NCBI RefSeq assembly: GCF_019396325.1
Contig: NZ_JAHKRO010000086.1
Span: forward strand, 1-39,311
Direction of reading: 5' to 3'
Source of the DNA: Nonomuraea ceibae
Lineage (GTDB): Bacteria > Actinomycetota > Actinomycetes > Streptosporangiales > Streptosporangiaceae
DNA length: 39,311 nucleotides
Below are positions 7,238 through 14,911 of this stretch, piece after piece (the first letter of the stretch is position 1; every line of letters starts with the position of its first letter). The notes beneath the pieces were generated by a model. It ran no database searches, was not told the DNA's origin, and worked only from the letters and a program-made list of their open reading frames with translations. Both the position numbers and the translations under genes were made by a program.

Positions 7238-8197
7238 ATGGAGGTACGCCCGAGCCACGCCCCGCCCGCCCTCGTCTCCGCCCTCACGGCGGCCGTCCTC
7301 ATGGCCGCCGCCGCAGGCTGCGGAGCCGAACCACGCACGGCGCCCCGGGCCGACCCGTCATCGGCCTCCCCGCAGCCGCAGCAGTCGGCCTCGGCATCAG
7401 CGTCGGCTTCGGCATCGGCGAGCCCGTCGGGGGATCCGGCCGCGCTCGACCTCCCCGACCCGGACGAGCCCATCCCGGGCGACGCCGCCGAGCTCGCCAA
7501 GGCCCTGAAACGGACCAGCGCCGCGCTCGCCGACGCCGTCGACGCCTGGGACGGCGACGGCGAGCCGCCCCGCGACGTCGAACTGCTCGCCCTCCACCAG
7601 CAGCGCATCTACCGCCACACCGCCCGCCACCCCAAGCTCGCCGCTCGCGCCTTCGCCCGCCTGCCCGCCCGGCTCGCCGCCGAGGCCAGGGACAACACCG
7701 CCGCCATCCGCGAACTGCTCTCCCTCGCCCACCCCGTCAAGGGCACCGGCGTCATCAAGGTCCGCCCCGCCCGGCCCGCGAGCGAGCTGCGCGGCTACTT
7801 CAAGAAGGCCGAGCGGCGCTTCGGCGTGGAGTGGGAAGTGCTGGCGGCGGTGATGTTCGCCGAGACGAAGTTCGGCAGGGTCCGCTCCGCCAGCCACGTC
7901 GGCGCCCAGGGCCCGATGCAGTTCATGCCCGCGACCTGGAAGGCGTACGGGATGGGCGGCGACATCCAGGACACCCGCGACGCCGTCATGGCGGCGGCCA
8001 ACTACCTGCGCGCCACCGGCGCGCCCCGCGACTACCAGCGGGCGCTGCACGCCTACAACCCGTCGCAGGCGTACGTGGACGCGATCCTGCTGCACGCCAA
8101 GCAGATCAAACGCGACCCGCGCAACTACCTGGTCTACTACAACTGGCAGGTGTACGTGATCACCACCAAGGGCGAACGACGCATCACCGGCCCCTGA
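7238..8197 (+). CDS. Lytic transglycosylase (SLT/MltB-like), exported, probable lipoprotein
   Basis: The 319-residue protein has an N-terminal hydrophobic signal ending AAAAGC (Cys28), a weak lipobox, then a low-complexity Ser-Ala linker (about 50-62) that would span the cell wall. The catalytic domain (about 185-310) shows EVLAAVMFAETKFG, with the expected catalytic glutamate in FAET, and GAQGPMQFMPATW, which is diagnostic of the SLT/MltB transglycosylase fold. It cleaves the glycan strands of peptidoglycan to give 1,6-anhydro-muropeptides. It starts 27 bp after the regulator gene on the same strand and could be read through from it, though no functional link is evident. No good ribosome binding site precedes the ATG. 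Confidence 0.88.
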   Translation: MEVRPSHAPPALVSALTAAVLMAAAAGCGAEPRTAPRADPSSASPQPQQSASASASASASASPSGDPAALDLPDPDEPIPGDAAELAKALKRTSAALADAVDAWDGDGEPPRDVELLALHQQRIYRHTARHPKLAARAFARLPARLAAEARDNTAAIRELLSLAHPVKGTGVIKVRPARPASELRGYFKKAERRFGVEWEVLAAVMFAETKFGRVRSASHVGAQGPMQFMPATWKAYGMGGDIQDTRDAVMAAANYLRATGAPRDYQRALHAYNPSQAYVDAILLHAKQIKRDPRNYLVYYNWQVYVITTKGERRITGP

Positions 8198-8201
8198 CCA
8201 G

Positions 8202-8253
8202 CAGTGCCGCCGGTCAGTACCCCTGGTCAGTGCCGCAAGTCAGTGCCCGTGGC
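8202..8253. repeat. Four tandem 13-bp repeats (CAGTGCC core)
   Basis: CAGTGCC or CAGTACC recurs at 8202, 8215, 8228 and 8241, exactly 13 bp apart. The array fills the gap between the convergent transglycosylase (ends 8197) and MFS exporter (ends 8240), and runs into the last codons of the exporter. Confidence 0.8.
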
Positions 8254-9748
8254 CGTGGCCCACGAAGGCGCCCGACGGGCGGCCCGGGGGCACGAGCAGG
8301 AGCGACACCGCCGCCGCCACCAGCGCGGCAACCGCGACGGCCGTCAGCGCGGTGGCGAACCCCGACACGTCACCGCCCGGAGCGAGCGCCGCGGCAGCCG
8401 CCGACGACACCAGCGCGACGCCGATCGACCCGCCCAGCTCGTGGAACGTGTTCACCACCCCGGACGCCACACCGGACTCGGCAGGGGAGACGTTCGCCAT
8501 CGTCGTGCTCGTCGCCGTCACGAACGCCGGGCCGATCCCGAACGCCGCCACCACGAACCCCGGCAGCAACGTCGTGAACACGTTCCCGTCGGCGGACACC
8601 TGCGCCATCAGCCCGGCCCCGGCGGCGGTCAGCGCGAACGCCGCCACGGCGACCGGCCGGCCGCCGATCCGCCCCACCAGCCGGCCCGCCACGTGCGCGC
8701 CCGCCGTGATGGCCACCGCCACCGGCAGGAACACCAGCCCCGTCTCCAGCGGGCTGAACCCGCGGACATGCTGCAGGTAGAGCGAGCTGAGGAAGAACAG
8801 GCCCAGCATCGACGCCGTGGCCATCAGCATCACGAACATCCCCGACAGCACCGGCCGCCGGGCCAGCGTCTCGGCCCGCATCAGCGGCGCCCGCACCTTC
8901 CGCTCCACGACCACGAACGCCGCATACCCGGCCACGGCGGCGGCCAGCACCCATAGCGTCCCCGCCGAGCCCCAGCCCACCTCCCCGGCCCTGGTCAGCC
9001 CGTAGATCAGCAGCCCGGTGGCCCCGGTGACCACCAGCCCCCCGACCACGTCCACCCGGCCTCGACCCCCACCGTGCGCCCCATGCGCGGTGTGCCCGCC
9101 GTGCGTGCCGTGCCCGTGCCCGTGGGCAGCCCCGGCGTGGGTGCCGGCCGTGCTGTGCGCGGCGTGGTGTGCCGGGGCGGGGGCGCGTACGGGGAGGCGG
9201 GAGGGGAGGATCGCGAGGACGGCCAGGCCGATGGGGACGTTCACGTAGAACGCCCAGGTCCAGCCGGGCCCGGCGGTGAGGAGGCCGCCGAGCAGGACGC
9301 CGGCGGCGGCGCCGGAGCCGCCGATGGCGGCCCACACGGCGAGGGCGCGGTTGCGCCGGTCGCCGTGGTAGGCGGTGGTGATGATCGACAGGGCGGCGGG
9401 GGAGAGCAGGGCGGCCCCGACCCCCTGGAGGGCGCGCCCGGCGATGAGGGCGGGCCCGTTCGGCGCAAGGCCGGCGGCCAGGGAGGCGACGGTGAAGAGC
9501 GCCAGCCCGGCGACGAGCAGGCGGCGGGCGCCGAAGGCGTCGGCGAGCCGCCCGCCGAGCACCATGAGCCCGCCGAAGCAGAGCGTGTAGGTGGTGACGA
9601 CCCAGGTGAGCGCCTCCCGGTCGAGCGCCAGGTCGGCGCCGATGCTCGGCAGGGCGACCTGCACCACGGTGATGTCGACGATCAGCATGAACTGCGCCAG
9701 GCAGAGCAGCGCGAGCACGCTCCACCTGACGGGGTTTTGGACATTCAT
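8240..9748 (-). CDS. DHA2-type MFS drug/proton antiporter with histidine-rich central loop
   Basis: ATG at 9748 follows AGGAG by 8 bases and gives 502 residues; an upstream ATG at 9772 in frame has no such site. The opening (FMLIVDITVVQVALPSIG, the motif of 14-helix DHA2 exporters) and motif A-like GGRLADAFGARR (about 66-77) place it in the EmrB/QacA group, which pump drugs or other small molecules out in exchange for protons. Unusually, the loop at 186-230 holds eleven histidines in 32 residues (194-225) interleaved with Gly, Ala and Thr, and the C-terminus ends GHGHGH. It is downstream of, and on the same strand as, a TetR gene, which probably represses it. A CsoR copper sensor lies just beyond, so metal-linked expression is worth considering. 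Confidence 0.9.
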   Translation of the reverse strand: MNVQNPVRWSVLALLCLAQFMLIVDITVVQVALPSIGADLALDREALTWVVTTYTLCFGGLMVLGGRLADAFGARRLLVAGLALFTVASLAAGLAPNGPALIAGRALQGVGAALLSPAALSIITTAYHGDRRNRALAVWAAIGGSGAAAGVLLGGLLTAGPGWTWAFYVNVPIGLAVLAILPSRLPVRAPAPAHHAAHSTAGTHAGAAHGHGHGTHGGHTAHGAHGGGRGRVDVVGGLVVTGATGLLIYGLTRAGEVGWGSAGTLWVLAAAVAGYAAFVVVERKVRAPLMRAETLARRPVLSGMFVMLMATASMLGLFFLSSLYLQHVRGFSPLETGLVFLPVAVAITAGAHVAGRLVGRIGGRPVAVAAFALTAAGAGLMAQVSADGNVFTTLLPGFVVAAFGIGPAFVTATSTTMANVSPAESGVASGVVNTFHELGGSIGVALVSSAAAAALAPGGDVSGFATALTAVAVAALVAAAVSLLLVPPGRPSGAFVGHGHGH

Positions 9749-9768
9749 CGCCCGGACTCCTAACCTGA

Positions 9769-9816
9769 ACACGTGTGTACGAGTTGCAGGACACCATACC
9801 CCCGTACCCCTTGTCC
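9769..9816 (-). promoter_or_regulatory. Upstream control region of the MFS exporter
   Basis: Two features are seen in the 81-bp gap between the TetR stop and the MFS start. ACACGTGT (9769-9776) is a perfect 8-bp palindrome, of a size suited to a TetR operator. An inverted repeat GGACA/TGTCC (9789-9793 and 9812-9816) encloses two GGGGTA-type blocks (minus-strand GGGGTACGGGGGTA), which resemble the G-tract half sites bound by CsoR-family proteins. Confidence 0.4.
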
Positions 9817-9829
9817 AGCCGGAGTCGCG

Positions 9830-10432
9830 TCAGGCGGCGCGGAAGGCCCCCAGCAGGGTCGCGCTCAGCACGGCGGCGGCGTCGGCCCGGTCGAGGCGGC
9901 CGGACTCGATCTCCTGGGCGGCCGTGTGCAGCAGGCTGAAGAACGTGCTGACCAGCCACGACACCGGCAGATCGGTGCGGAAGGCGCCCTCGTCGCGGCC
10001 CCGGGCGATGAGCCGTTCGACCCGGGCGAGCGGCTGGTCGTGCCACTCGCGGATGCGTTCGGTCGACAGGGCGCGGTCGGCGGCGACGAGCAGCCGCCGG
10101 TGCCGGTCGAGCACCTCCCAGGAGGACGCGACGAGCCGCGTGAGCGCCTCGGCCGCCGGGAGGTCGTCGAGCGGCTCGGCCGCCAGCGTGGCCTCGGCCT
10201 GGCTCATGGCGTGCGCGAACACGGCGTCGACGAGCGATTCGCGGGAGGGGAAGTGGCCGTAGAGCGTCACCCGTCCCACGCCCGCGGCCTTGGCGATGTC
10301 GGCCACGCTGGCCGCCGGGTCGGCGCTCAGCGCGCGGAGCGCGGCGTGCAGGATGGCCGCGATGTTGCGCTCGGCGTCGGCCCGCCGCTGCGGCGCGGGC
10401 GCTGTGGTGGTTCGTCGCTGGGTGGTCGCCAT
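9830..10432 (-). CDS. TetR-family transcriptional regulator
   Basis: The 200-residue protein has an N-terminal TetR helix-turn-helix (about 20-70): ILHAALRALSADP, then SVADIAKAAGVGRVTLYGHF, where VxxVTLYxHF is the diagnostic recognition-helix ending. The remainder is an all-helical ligand and dimer domain. Most TetR proteins repress a neighbouring efflux gene until a toxic ligand binds. Here the DHA2 exporter follows on the same strand after 81 bp, so it is the most likely target, with the ACACGTGT palindrome as a candidate site. It is divergent from the CsoR-like gene. No ribosome binding site is evident before the ATG at 10432. Confidence 0.9.
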   Translation of the reverse strand: MATTQRRTTTAPAPQRRADAERNIAAILHAALRALSADPAASVADIAKAAGVGRVTLYGHFPSRESLVDAVFAHAMSQAEATLAAEPLDDLPAAEALTRLVASSWEVLDRHRRLLVAADRALSTERIREWHDQPLARVERLIARGRDEGAFRTDLPVSWLVSTFFSLLHTAAQEIESGRLDRADAAAVLSATLLGAFRAA

Positions 10433-10477
10433 GTCATCGAGCTTAGGAGCGTCCCGGCCCCGTAACGGCTGCGGGGA

Positions 10478-10494
10478 ATACCGGCAGGGGGTAT
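10478..10494 (+). promoter_or_regulatory. Candidate CsoR operator
   Basis: ATACC (10478-10482) and GGTAT (10490-10494) flank a G-rich centre, 37 bp before the csoR start. This is the layout of CsoR operators (TACC-rich arm, GGTA-rich arm), so autoregulation by the adjacent copper sensor is likely. The site also lies in the TetR promoter region. Confidence 0.55.
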
Positions 10495-10531
10495 GTTGTC
10501 ATCTACGGGGACGACGGAAAGGAACGGGGCG

Positions 10532-10813
10532 ATGGCCGGATACACGGGCAACAAGGGAGACCACCTGCGGCGGCTGCGCCGGGCCGAGGGCCAGGTGCGC
10601 GGGCTGCAGCGGATGGTCGAGGACGACAAGTACTGCATCGACATCCTGACCCAGGTGTCGGCGGCCACCAGCGCGCTGCAGTCCTTCGCGCTCTCGCTGC
10701 TGGAGGAGCACCTGGCCCACTGTGTGGCCGAGGCGACGCTCAAGGGCGGCCCCGAGGCCGAGGCCAAGGTGAAGGAGGCCTCCGACGCGATCGCCCGCCT
10801 CGTCAGGTCCTGA
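10532..10813 (+). CDS. csoR: CsoR-family copper-sensing repressor
   Basis: The ATG at 10532 is preceded by AAGGA at 8 bases and gives 93 residues; an in-frame ATG at 10493 overlaps the operator and is less likely. The protein is an all-helical DUF156/CsoR repressor: basic first helix (LRRLRRAEGQVRGLQRMVE), then KYCIDILTQ and LLEEHLAHCV. Cys35, His60 and Cys64 match the Cys-His-Cys Cu(I) ligands of CsoR, which separates it from RcnR, FrmR and CstR members. Copper binding releases the tetramer from G-rich DNA. No copA or copZ is in the window; the nearest candidate target besides itself is the histidine-rich MFS exporter region. Confidence 0.88.
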   Translation: MAGYTGNKGDHLRRLRRAEGQVRGLQRMVEDDKYCIDILTQVSAATSALQSFALSLLEEHLAHCVAEATLKGGPEAEAKVKEASDAIARLVRS

Positions 10814-10839
10814 CGCGGCGGCCCGGGGCGGGGAGGAGC

Positions 10840-11625
10840 TCAGCGGCGGTCGTGCGGCACCACCATCGGGCTGGCCGTGCGCGGGTCGGGCACGATGTCG
10901 CACGGCAGCCCGTACACGTCGGCGACCAGCTCGGACGTCAGCACCTCCGCCGGCGGCCCCTGCGTGACCACCCGCCCCTCGCGCATCACGACCAGGTGGG
11001 AGGCGAATCGGGCGGCCTGGTTGAGGTCGTGCAGCACGGCCACGATCGTCCGGCCCTCGCCGTGCAGCTCCCGGCACAGCTCCAGCAGCTCATACTGGTG
11101 GGCGATGTCGAGGAACGTGGTCGGCTCGTCGAGCAGCAGCAGGTCGGTCTGCTGGGCGAGCACCATGGCCACCCAGGCGCGCTGCCGCTGGCCGCCCGAC
11201 AGCTCGGTGGCCCGCACGTGGGCGAGGTCGTGCAGCGCGGTGCGCTCCAGCGCGAACTCGATCGCGGCGTCGTCGCCGGGCGACCACTGGCGCAGCAGCG
11301 TGTGGTGCGGGTAACGGCCGCGCCGGACCAGGTCGCGCACGGTGATGCCGTCGGGCGCGACCGGGTTCTGCGGCAGCAGCGCGACGTGCCGGGCGGCCTG
11401 CCTGCCCCGGTACGACCACAGGTCCCTGCCGTGGAGCAGCACCTGCCCCCGGTCGGGCTTGCGCACCCGGGCCAGCGACTTGAGCAGCGTCGACTTGCCG
11501 CAGCCGTTCGGCCCGATGATCACGCTGAGCTCGCCGTCCGGGATGTCCAGGCTGACGTCGCGCACGACGGGGTCGCCGCCGTAGGAGATCGTGACGTCCC
11601 GGACGCCCAGCCCCGAAGTGCTCAC
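10840..11625 (-). CDS. Fe-siderophore ABC importer ATPase (FepC/FecE-like)
   Basis: The GTG at 11625 overlaps the permease stop as GTGA and follows GGAAGGGAA, so I prefer it to the in-frame ATG at 11643. The product is 261 residues with Walker A (GPNGCGKST), Q-loop region (LLPQNP), the signature ELSGGQRQRAWVAMVLAQ and Walker B LLLLDEPTTFLD, then the switch histidine (VLHDLNQA). The extended signature and the C-terminal IVPDPRTASPMVVP segment are typical of FepC/FecE ATPases, which power uptake of ferric siderophores through a FepD/FepG permease pair. It is the last gene of the importer operon and is convergent with csoR, 26 bp away. Confidence 0.93.
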   Translation of the reverse strand: MSTSGLGVRDVTISYGGDPVVRDVSLDIPDGELSVIIGPNGCGKSTLLKSLARVRKPDRGQVLLHGRDLWSYRGRQAARHVALLPQNPVAPDGITVRDLVRRGRYPHHTLLRQWSPGDDAAIEFALERTALHDLAHVRATELSGGQRQRAWVAMVLAQQTDLLLLDEPTTFLDIAHQYELLELCRELHGEGRTIVAVLHDLNQAARFASHLVVMREGRVVTQGPPAEVLTSELVADVYGLPCDIVPDPRTASPMVVPHDRR

Positions 11626-12647
11626 AGTGTTCCCTTCCGCCATTCACGGGTCAGCAGGTAGCCGAGGTAGAGGCCGCCGACGGCCATCGTGTAGACGCCG
11701 ACCGGCAGGTTGCCCGGGAGGGGCAGCTGCTGGGCGGCCAGGTCGGCGAGCACCAGCAGCAGCGTGCCGACGAGCGCCGACAGCAGCAGGTGGGGGCCGG
11801 GGCCGCCGGTCAGGCGGCGGGCGATCTGCGGTGCGGTGAGCGCGATGAACGCGATCGGCCCGGCGACGGCGACGGCGGCGGCCGACAGCACGACCGACAG
11901 CGTCACGGCGGCGGTCCTGGTGGGGCCGGGCTCCGCGCCGAGCCCGGCGGCCAGCTCGTCGCCCAGCTCCGTCATGTCCAGGCGGCGGGCCAGCAGCGCC
12001 ACGAGCGGCGCGCACACCAGCACCACCAGCCAGATCGTGACCGCGTGGTCCCAGGACCGGGCCGACAGGCTGCCGTTGAGGTAGGCCATGAGCACGGTCG
12101 CCTTGTCCCGTTCGACGGCGTAGACGACGTACTGGGTGAGGGCCACGGAGATCGCCGAGACGCCGATCCCGGCCACGATGAGGCGGCCCGGGTTCTGGAA
12201 CCCCGTCCCGGTGGAGACGTACACGACGGCCATGGCGAGCACGGCGCCCGCGAGCGCGCCGAGCGGCACCGGCAGCAGGCCGGGCAGGAACAGCGCGGCG
12301 GACGCGGCGCCCGCGCCCGCGCCGGCGGAGACGCCGATCACGTCCGGGCTGCCGAGCGGGTTGCGCGTCACGGTCTGGAACAGCGCGCCCGACAGGCCCA
12401 GCGCGGCCCCGGTGCCGATGCCCACGACCAGGCGCGGCCCGCGCAGCCGGCCCAGCACGAACGCCGCCTTGCCCTCGGCCCCGCCGAACAGCGCCTGCGG
12501 CAGGTCGGCGACGGGGATGCCGAGCCGTCCCAGTGACAGGGTGGCGACGGCGGCCACGGCGACGAGCGCCACGACCGCGGCGGCGGCGACGGCGCCGGCC
12601 CGCCCGACGGGGACGGCGATCACCCGTCCGATCCTGACGACCGTCAT
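11622..12647 (-). CDS. Fe-siderophore ABC importer permease (FepG/FecD-like)
   Basis: ATG at 12647 overlaps the stop of the first permease as ATGA; the frame is open further upstream, but only this start fits translational coupling. The product is 341 residues, the usual FecCD length, with about nine to ten membrane helices. Conserved FecCD blocks are seen: GRLRGPRL near the first periplasmic helix, TRNPLGSPDVIGVSAGAGAG, and GPIAFIALTAPQIARRL, the loop that contacts the ATPase. It forms the heterodimeric channel with the upstream permease. Confidence 0.93.
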   Translation of the reverse strand: MTVVRIGRVIAVPVGRAGAVAAAAVVALVAVAAVATLSLGRLGIPVADLPQALFGGAEGKAAFVLGRLRGPRLVVGIGTGAALGLSGALFQTVTRNPLGSPDVIGVSAGAGAGAASAALFLPGLLPVPLGALAGAVLAMAVVYVSTGTGFQNPGRLIVAGIGVSAISVALTQYVVYAVERDKATVLMAYLNGSLSARSWDHAVTIWLVVLVCAPLVALLARRLDMTELGDELAAGLGAEPGPTRTAAVTLSVVLSAAAVAVAGPIAFIALTAPQIARRLTGGPGPHLLLSALVGTLLLVLADLAAQQLPLPGNLPVGVYTMAVGGLYLGYLLTREWRKGTL

Positions 12648-13687
12648 GCGTTGCCCTTCATCCTGCGTACGGCCAGCAGCAGCGCGGGGGCGCCGACGAA
12701 CGCGGTGACGACGCCGACCATCAGCTCCTGCGGGCGCAGCACCAGCCGGCCCGCGACGTCGGCGAGCAGCAGCAGGGCCGGGCCGACGATCGCGGAGAAC
12801 ACGATCTGGGCGCGGAAGCCCACGCCGGCCAGCGCCCGCACGATGTGCGGCACGGCCAGGCCGACGAAGCCGATCGGGCCGACGGCCGCGGTCGCCGCCG
12901 CGCACAGCAGCGTCGAGGCCAGCAGCCCGCCGGCCCGCATGGCGGCGGGGCTGGTGCCGAGGGCGGCCGCGGTCTCGTCACCGAGCGCGAGCGCGTTCAG
13001 CCCCGGCGCGATCAGCACCGCGACGAGCAGGCCGAGCCCCGCCAGCGGCAGCACCGACAGCAGCACGTCGAAGTCCCGGCCGCCGAGCGCGCCCACCACC
13101 CAGTAGCGGTAGCTGTCGAAGACGCGCGGCAGCCCGAGCGTCACGGCCTGCACGTACGCGGTGAGGACGGCGGTGACGACGGCGCCCGCCAGGACCAGCC
13201 GCACCAGCCCGGCCCCCGACCCGGCCGACCCGATGACGTGCACGAGCAGCCCGGCGAGCAGCGCGCCCGGCAGCGCCCACCACACCGCGCCCCACTGCCC
13301 CGACACGCCGAGGAACGCGGTGGCGGACACGATGCCCGCCGACGCGCCCGCGGTGATGCCGAGCAGGCTGGGGTCGGCCAGCGGGTTGCGGGTGATGCCC
13401 TGCATGAGCGTCCCGGCGACGGCCAGGCAGAGCCCGGCGAGCAGGCCGAGCGCGGTGCGCGGGTAGCGGCTCTCGATCACCGTGGTCGTGTTGGCGTCGG
13501 CGGTGCCGTCGAGCACGGCCAGCACGTCGCCGATCGAGGTGGGATGGCTGCCGAACGCGACGCTGGCGAGCACGGCGAACGCCAGCACGGCCAGCGAGGC
13601 GAGCAGGAAGAACAGCGGCCGGGCGACGCGGGCGCGGGTGCTCCCCGGGCCCGCGCCGCCCGGCGCGGTGCGTGCTGTGAGCGTCAT
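12644..13687 (-). CDS. Fe-siderophore ABC importer permease (FepD/FecC-like)
   Basis: The 347-residue FecCD protein has YPRTALGLLAGLCLAVAG, TRNPLADPSLLGITAGASAG and GPIGFVGLAVPHIVRAL, the same three landmarks as its partner at the same relative places. About ten membrane helices follow a cytoplasmic Ala/Arg-rich N-terminus (1-22). The ATG at 13687 overlaps the stop of a 6-residue upstream mini-frame as ATGA (see 13684-13704). The 47-bp gap to the receptor gene has no promoter that I can see, so the operon receptor-permease-permease-ATPase is probably continuous. Confidence 0.93.
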   Translation of the reverse strand: MTLTARTAPGGAGPGSTRARVARPLFFLLASLAVLAFAVLASVAFGSHPTSIGDVLAVLDGTADANTTTVIESRYPRTALGLLAGLCLAVAGTLMQGITRNPLADPSLLGITAGASAGIVSATAFLGVSGQWGAVWWALPGALLAGLLVHVIGSAGSGAGLVRLVLAGAVVTAVLTAYVQAVTLGLPRVFDSYRYWVVGALGGRDFDVLLSVLPLAGLGLLVAVLIAPGLNALALGDETAAALGTSPAAMRAGGLLASTLLCAAATAAVGPIGFVGLAVPHIVRALAGVGFRAQIVFSAIVGPALLLLADVAGRLVLRPQELMVGVVTAFVGAPALLLAVRRMKGNA

Positions 13688-13704
13688 GTGGGGGTGGTCG
13701 TCAT
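13684..13704 (-). other. Mini-ORF (MTTTPT) coupled to the FepD-like start; duplicated start region
   Basis: The 13-base block CCCCCACATGACG (minus strand) occurs twice, 17 bp apart, each time with an ATG. The upstream ATG (13704) opens a six-codon frame, MTTTPT, whose TGA overlaps the permease ATG (ATGA). It may be a relic of a duplication or may aid translational coupling. Neither ATG has a clear ribosome binding site. Confidence 0.45.
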
Positions 13705-13734
13705 GTGGGGGCGGGCGTCCTCAACCGGTACGGG

Positions 13735-14787
13735 TTACTTGTCCAGCTTGGCGACGGCCTCGTCGATCAGCGGCAGGTAGCGGTCGATCACCCACGGCAC
13801 GGTCAGCGGGTTGATGATCGACGACGCGGTGACGAACGGGGTGTCGTCGCTGGCCACCACGGCGCCGCGCTTGACCGCCGGGATCGCCGCGTACAGCTTC
13901 TGCGCCTCGATCTCCTTGCGGGTCTTCTCGTCGGTGTAGAAGGTGAAGACCAGGTCGCTCTTGGCGAGCTTCTGGGCGTTCTCCAGGCCGATCAGCGCCG
14001 AGTCGGTGCCCTCGGTCTCCTTGAAGGTGTCGACCACCGGGTCCACGGTGAGGCCGAGCGAGGAGACCATCTCCACCCGCTGCTCCTCGGGCTTGAACAC
14101 GCCGAGCGTGCCGGGGCCGGAGGTGTAGATGTAGGAGAAGGTGACGTCCTTGTACTGCGGGCGGGTGGCCGCGGCGTCGGCGAGCTGCTTCTTGACCGAG
14201 GCGATCAGCTTGGGGGCCTCGGCGGGCTTGCCCAGTGCCTTGGCGACGATCTCGATCTGCTGGTCCCAGTTGGTGCTCCACGCCAGGTCCGGGTAGGCCA
14301 CGGTCGGCGCGATGTCCTTGAGGATGTCGTACTGCTCCTGCGTGATGCCGGACCACGGGGCCAGGATGACGTCCGGGTCGAGCTCGACGATCGTGTCGAA
14401 GTCGATGTTCTCGCCGCCGGCGAACTGCTTGGGCAGGGTGCCGCCGGCCTTGGTCACGGCCTCGTGGATCCACGGCAGGTAGCCGGTCTTGTCGCTGCCC
14501 CACGGGTAGCTCTCGATGCCGACGGGGGTGTGGCCGAGCGCGATCGCGGTCTCCGCCGAGCCCTGGCCGAGGGTGACGACCCGCTGCGGCTGCTCGGTGA
14601 TCGTCGCCTGGCCGAGCGCGCTGTCGATCGTCACCGGGAAGGCGCCGGCGGTGTCCCCGCCGCCGACGCTCCCGGTCGGGGCGGGCGCGGCGGCCGGCGG
14701 CTCGGTGGAGCCGCAGCCGGTGACGACCAGCAGGGCCGCGGACAACAGGAGCGCGGACACGCGCACCCGGGGGAGCCTGAACTGCAT
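13735..14787 (-). CDS. Fe-siderophore-binding lipoprotein (FecB/FepB-like)
   Basis: ATG at 14787 follows AAGGAA and gives 350 residues; an in-frame start at 14832 would put a non-signal sequence in front. The signal peptide ends with the lipobox LVVTGC (Cys25), so the mature protein is anchored to the outer face of the membrane. It then has a type III periplasmic-binding-protein fold: QPQRVVTLGQGSAETAIALG near 80-100, a segment DTIVELDPDVILAPWSG, and C-terminal SSIINPLTVPWVIDRYLP. It captures the ferric siderophore and hands it to the two permeases encoded downstream. The iron box at 14879-14897 lies about 90 bp upstream. The ligand cannot be told from sequence. Confidence 0.93.
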   Translation of the reverse strand: MQFRLPRVRVSALLLSAALLVVTGCGSTEPPAAAPAPTGSVGGGDTAGAFPVTIDSALGQATITEQPQRVVTLGQGSAETAIALGHTPVGIESYPWGSDKTGYLPWIHEAVTKAGGTLPKQFAGGENIDFDTIVELDPDVILAPWSGITQEQYDILKDIAPTVAYPDLAWSTNWDQQIEIVAKALGKPAEAPKLIASVKKQLADAAATRPQYKDVTFSYIYTSGPGTLGVFKPEEQRVEMVSSLGLTVDPVVDTFKETEGTDSALIGLENAQKLAKSDLVFTFYTDEKTRKEIEAQKLYAAIPAVKRGAVVASDDTPFVTASSIINPLTVPWVIDRYLPLIDEAVAKLDK

Positions 14788-14878
14788 GAATGTTCCTTGT
14801 TCCGTGGACGCGCGCGGCCACGTCCACATCACGGAGGAAAGGTGGGGCCAGCGCGGGTCACCAACTGACCTTCAACAC

Positions 14879-14897
14879 TTAGGCAAGCCTAACCTAC
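14879..14897 (-). promoter_or_regulatory. Iron box (DtxR/DmdR/IdeR-type operator)
   Basis: TTAGGCAAGCCTAACCTAC on the plus strand reads GTAGGTTAGGCTTGCCTAA on the minus strand. This closely matches the 19-bp consensus of DtxR/IdeR/DmdR1 (TTAGGTTAGSCTAACCTAA). It stands between the DUF305 gene and the receptor gene, so the importer operon should be repressed when iron is plentiful. Confidence 0.88.
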
Positions 14898-14911
14898 TGT
14901 CCGCTTCGTCA

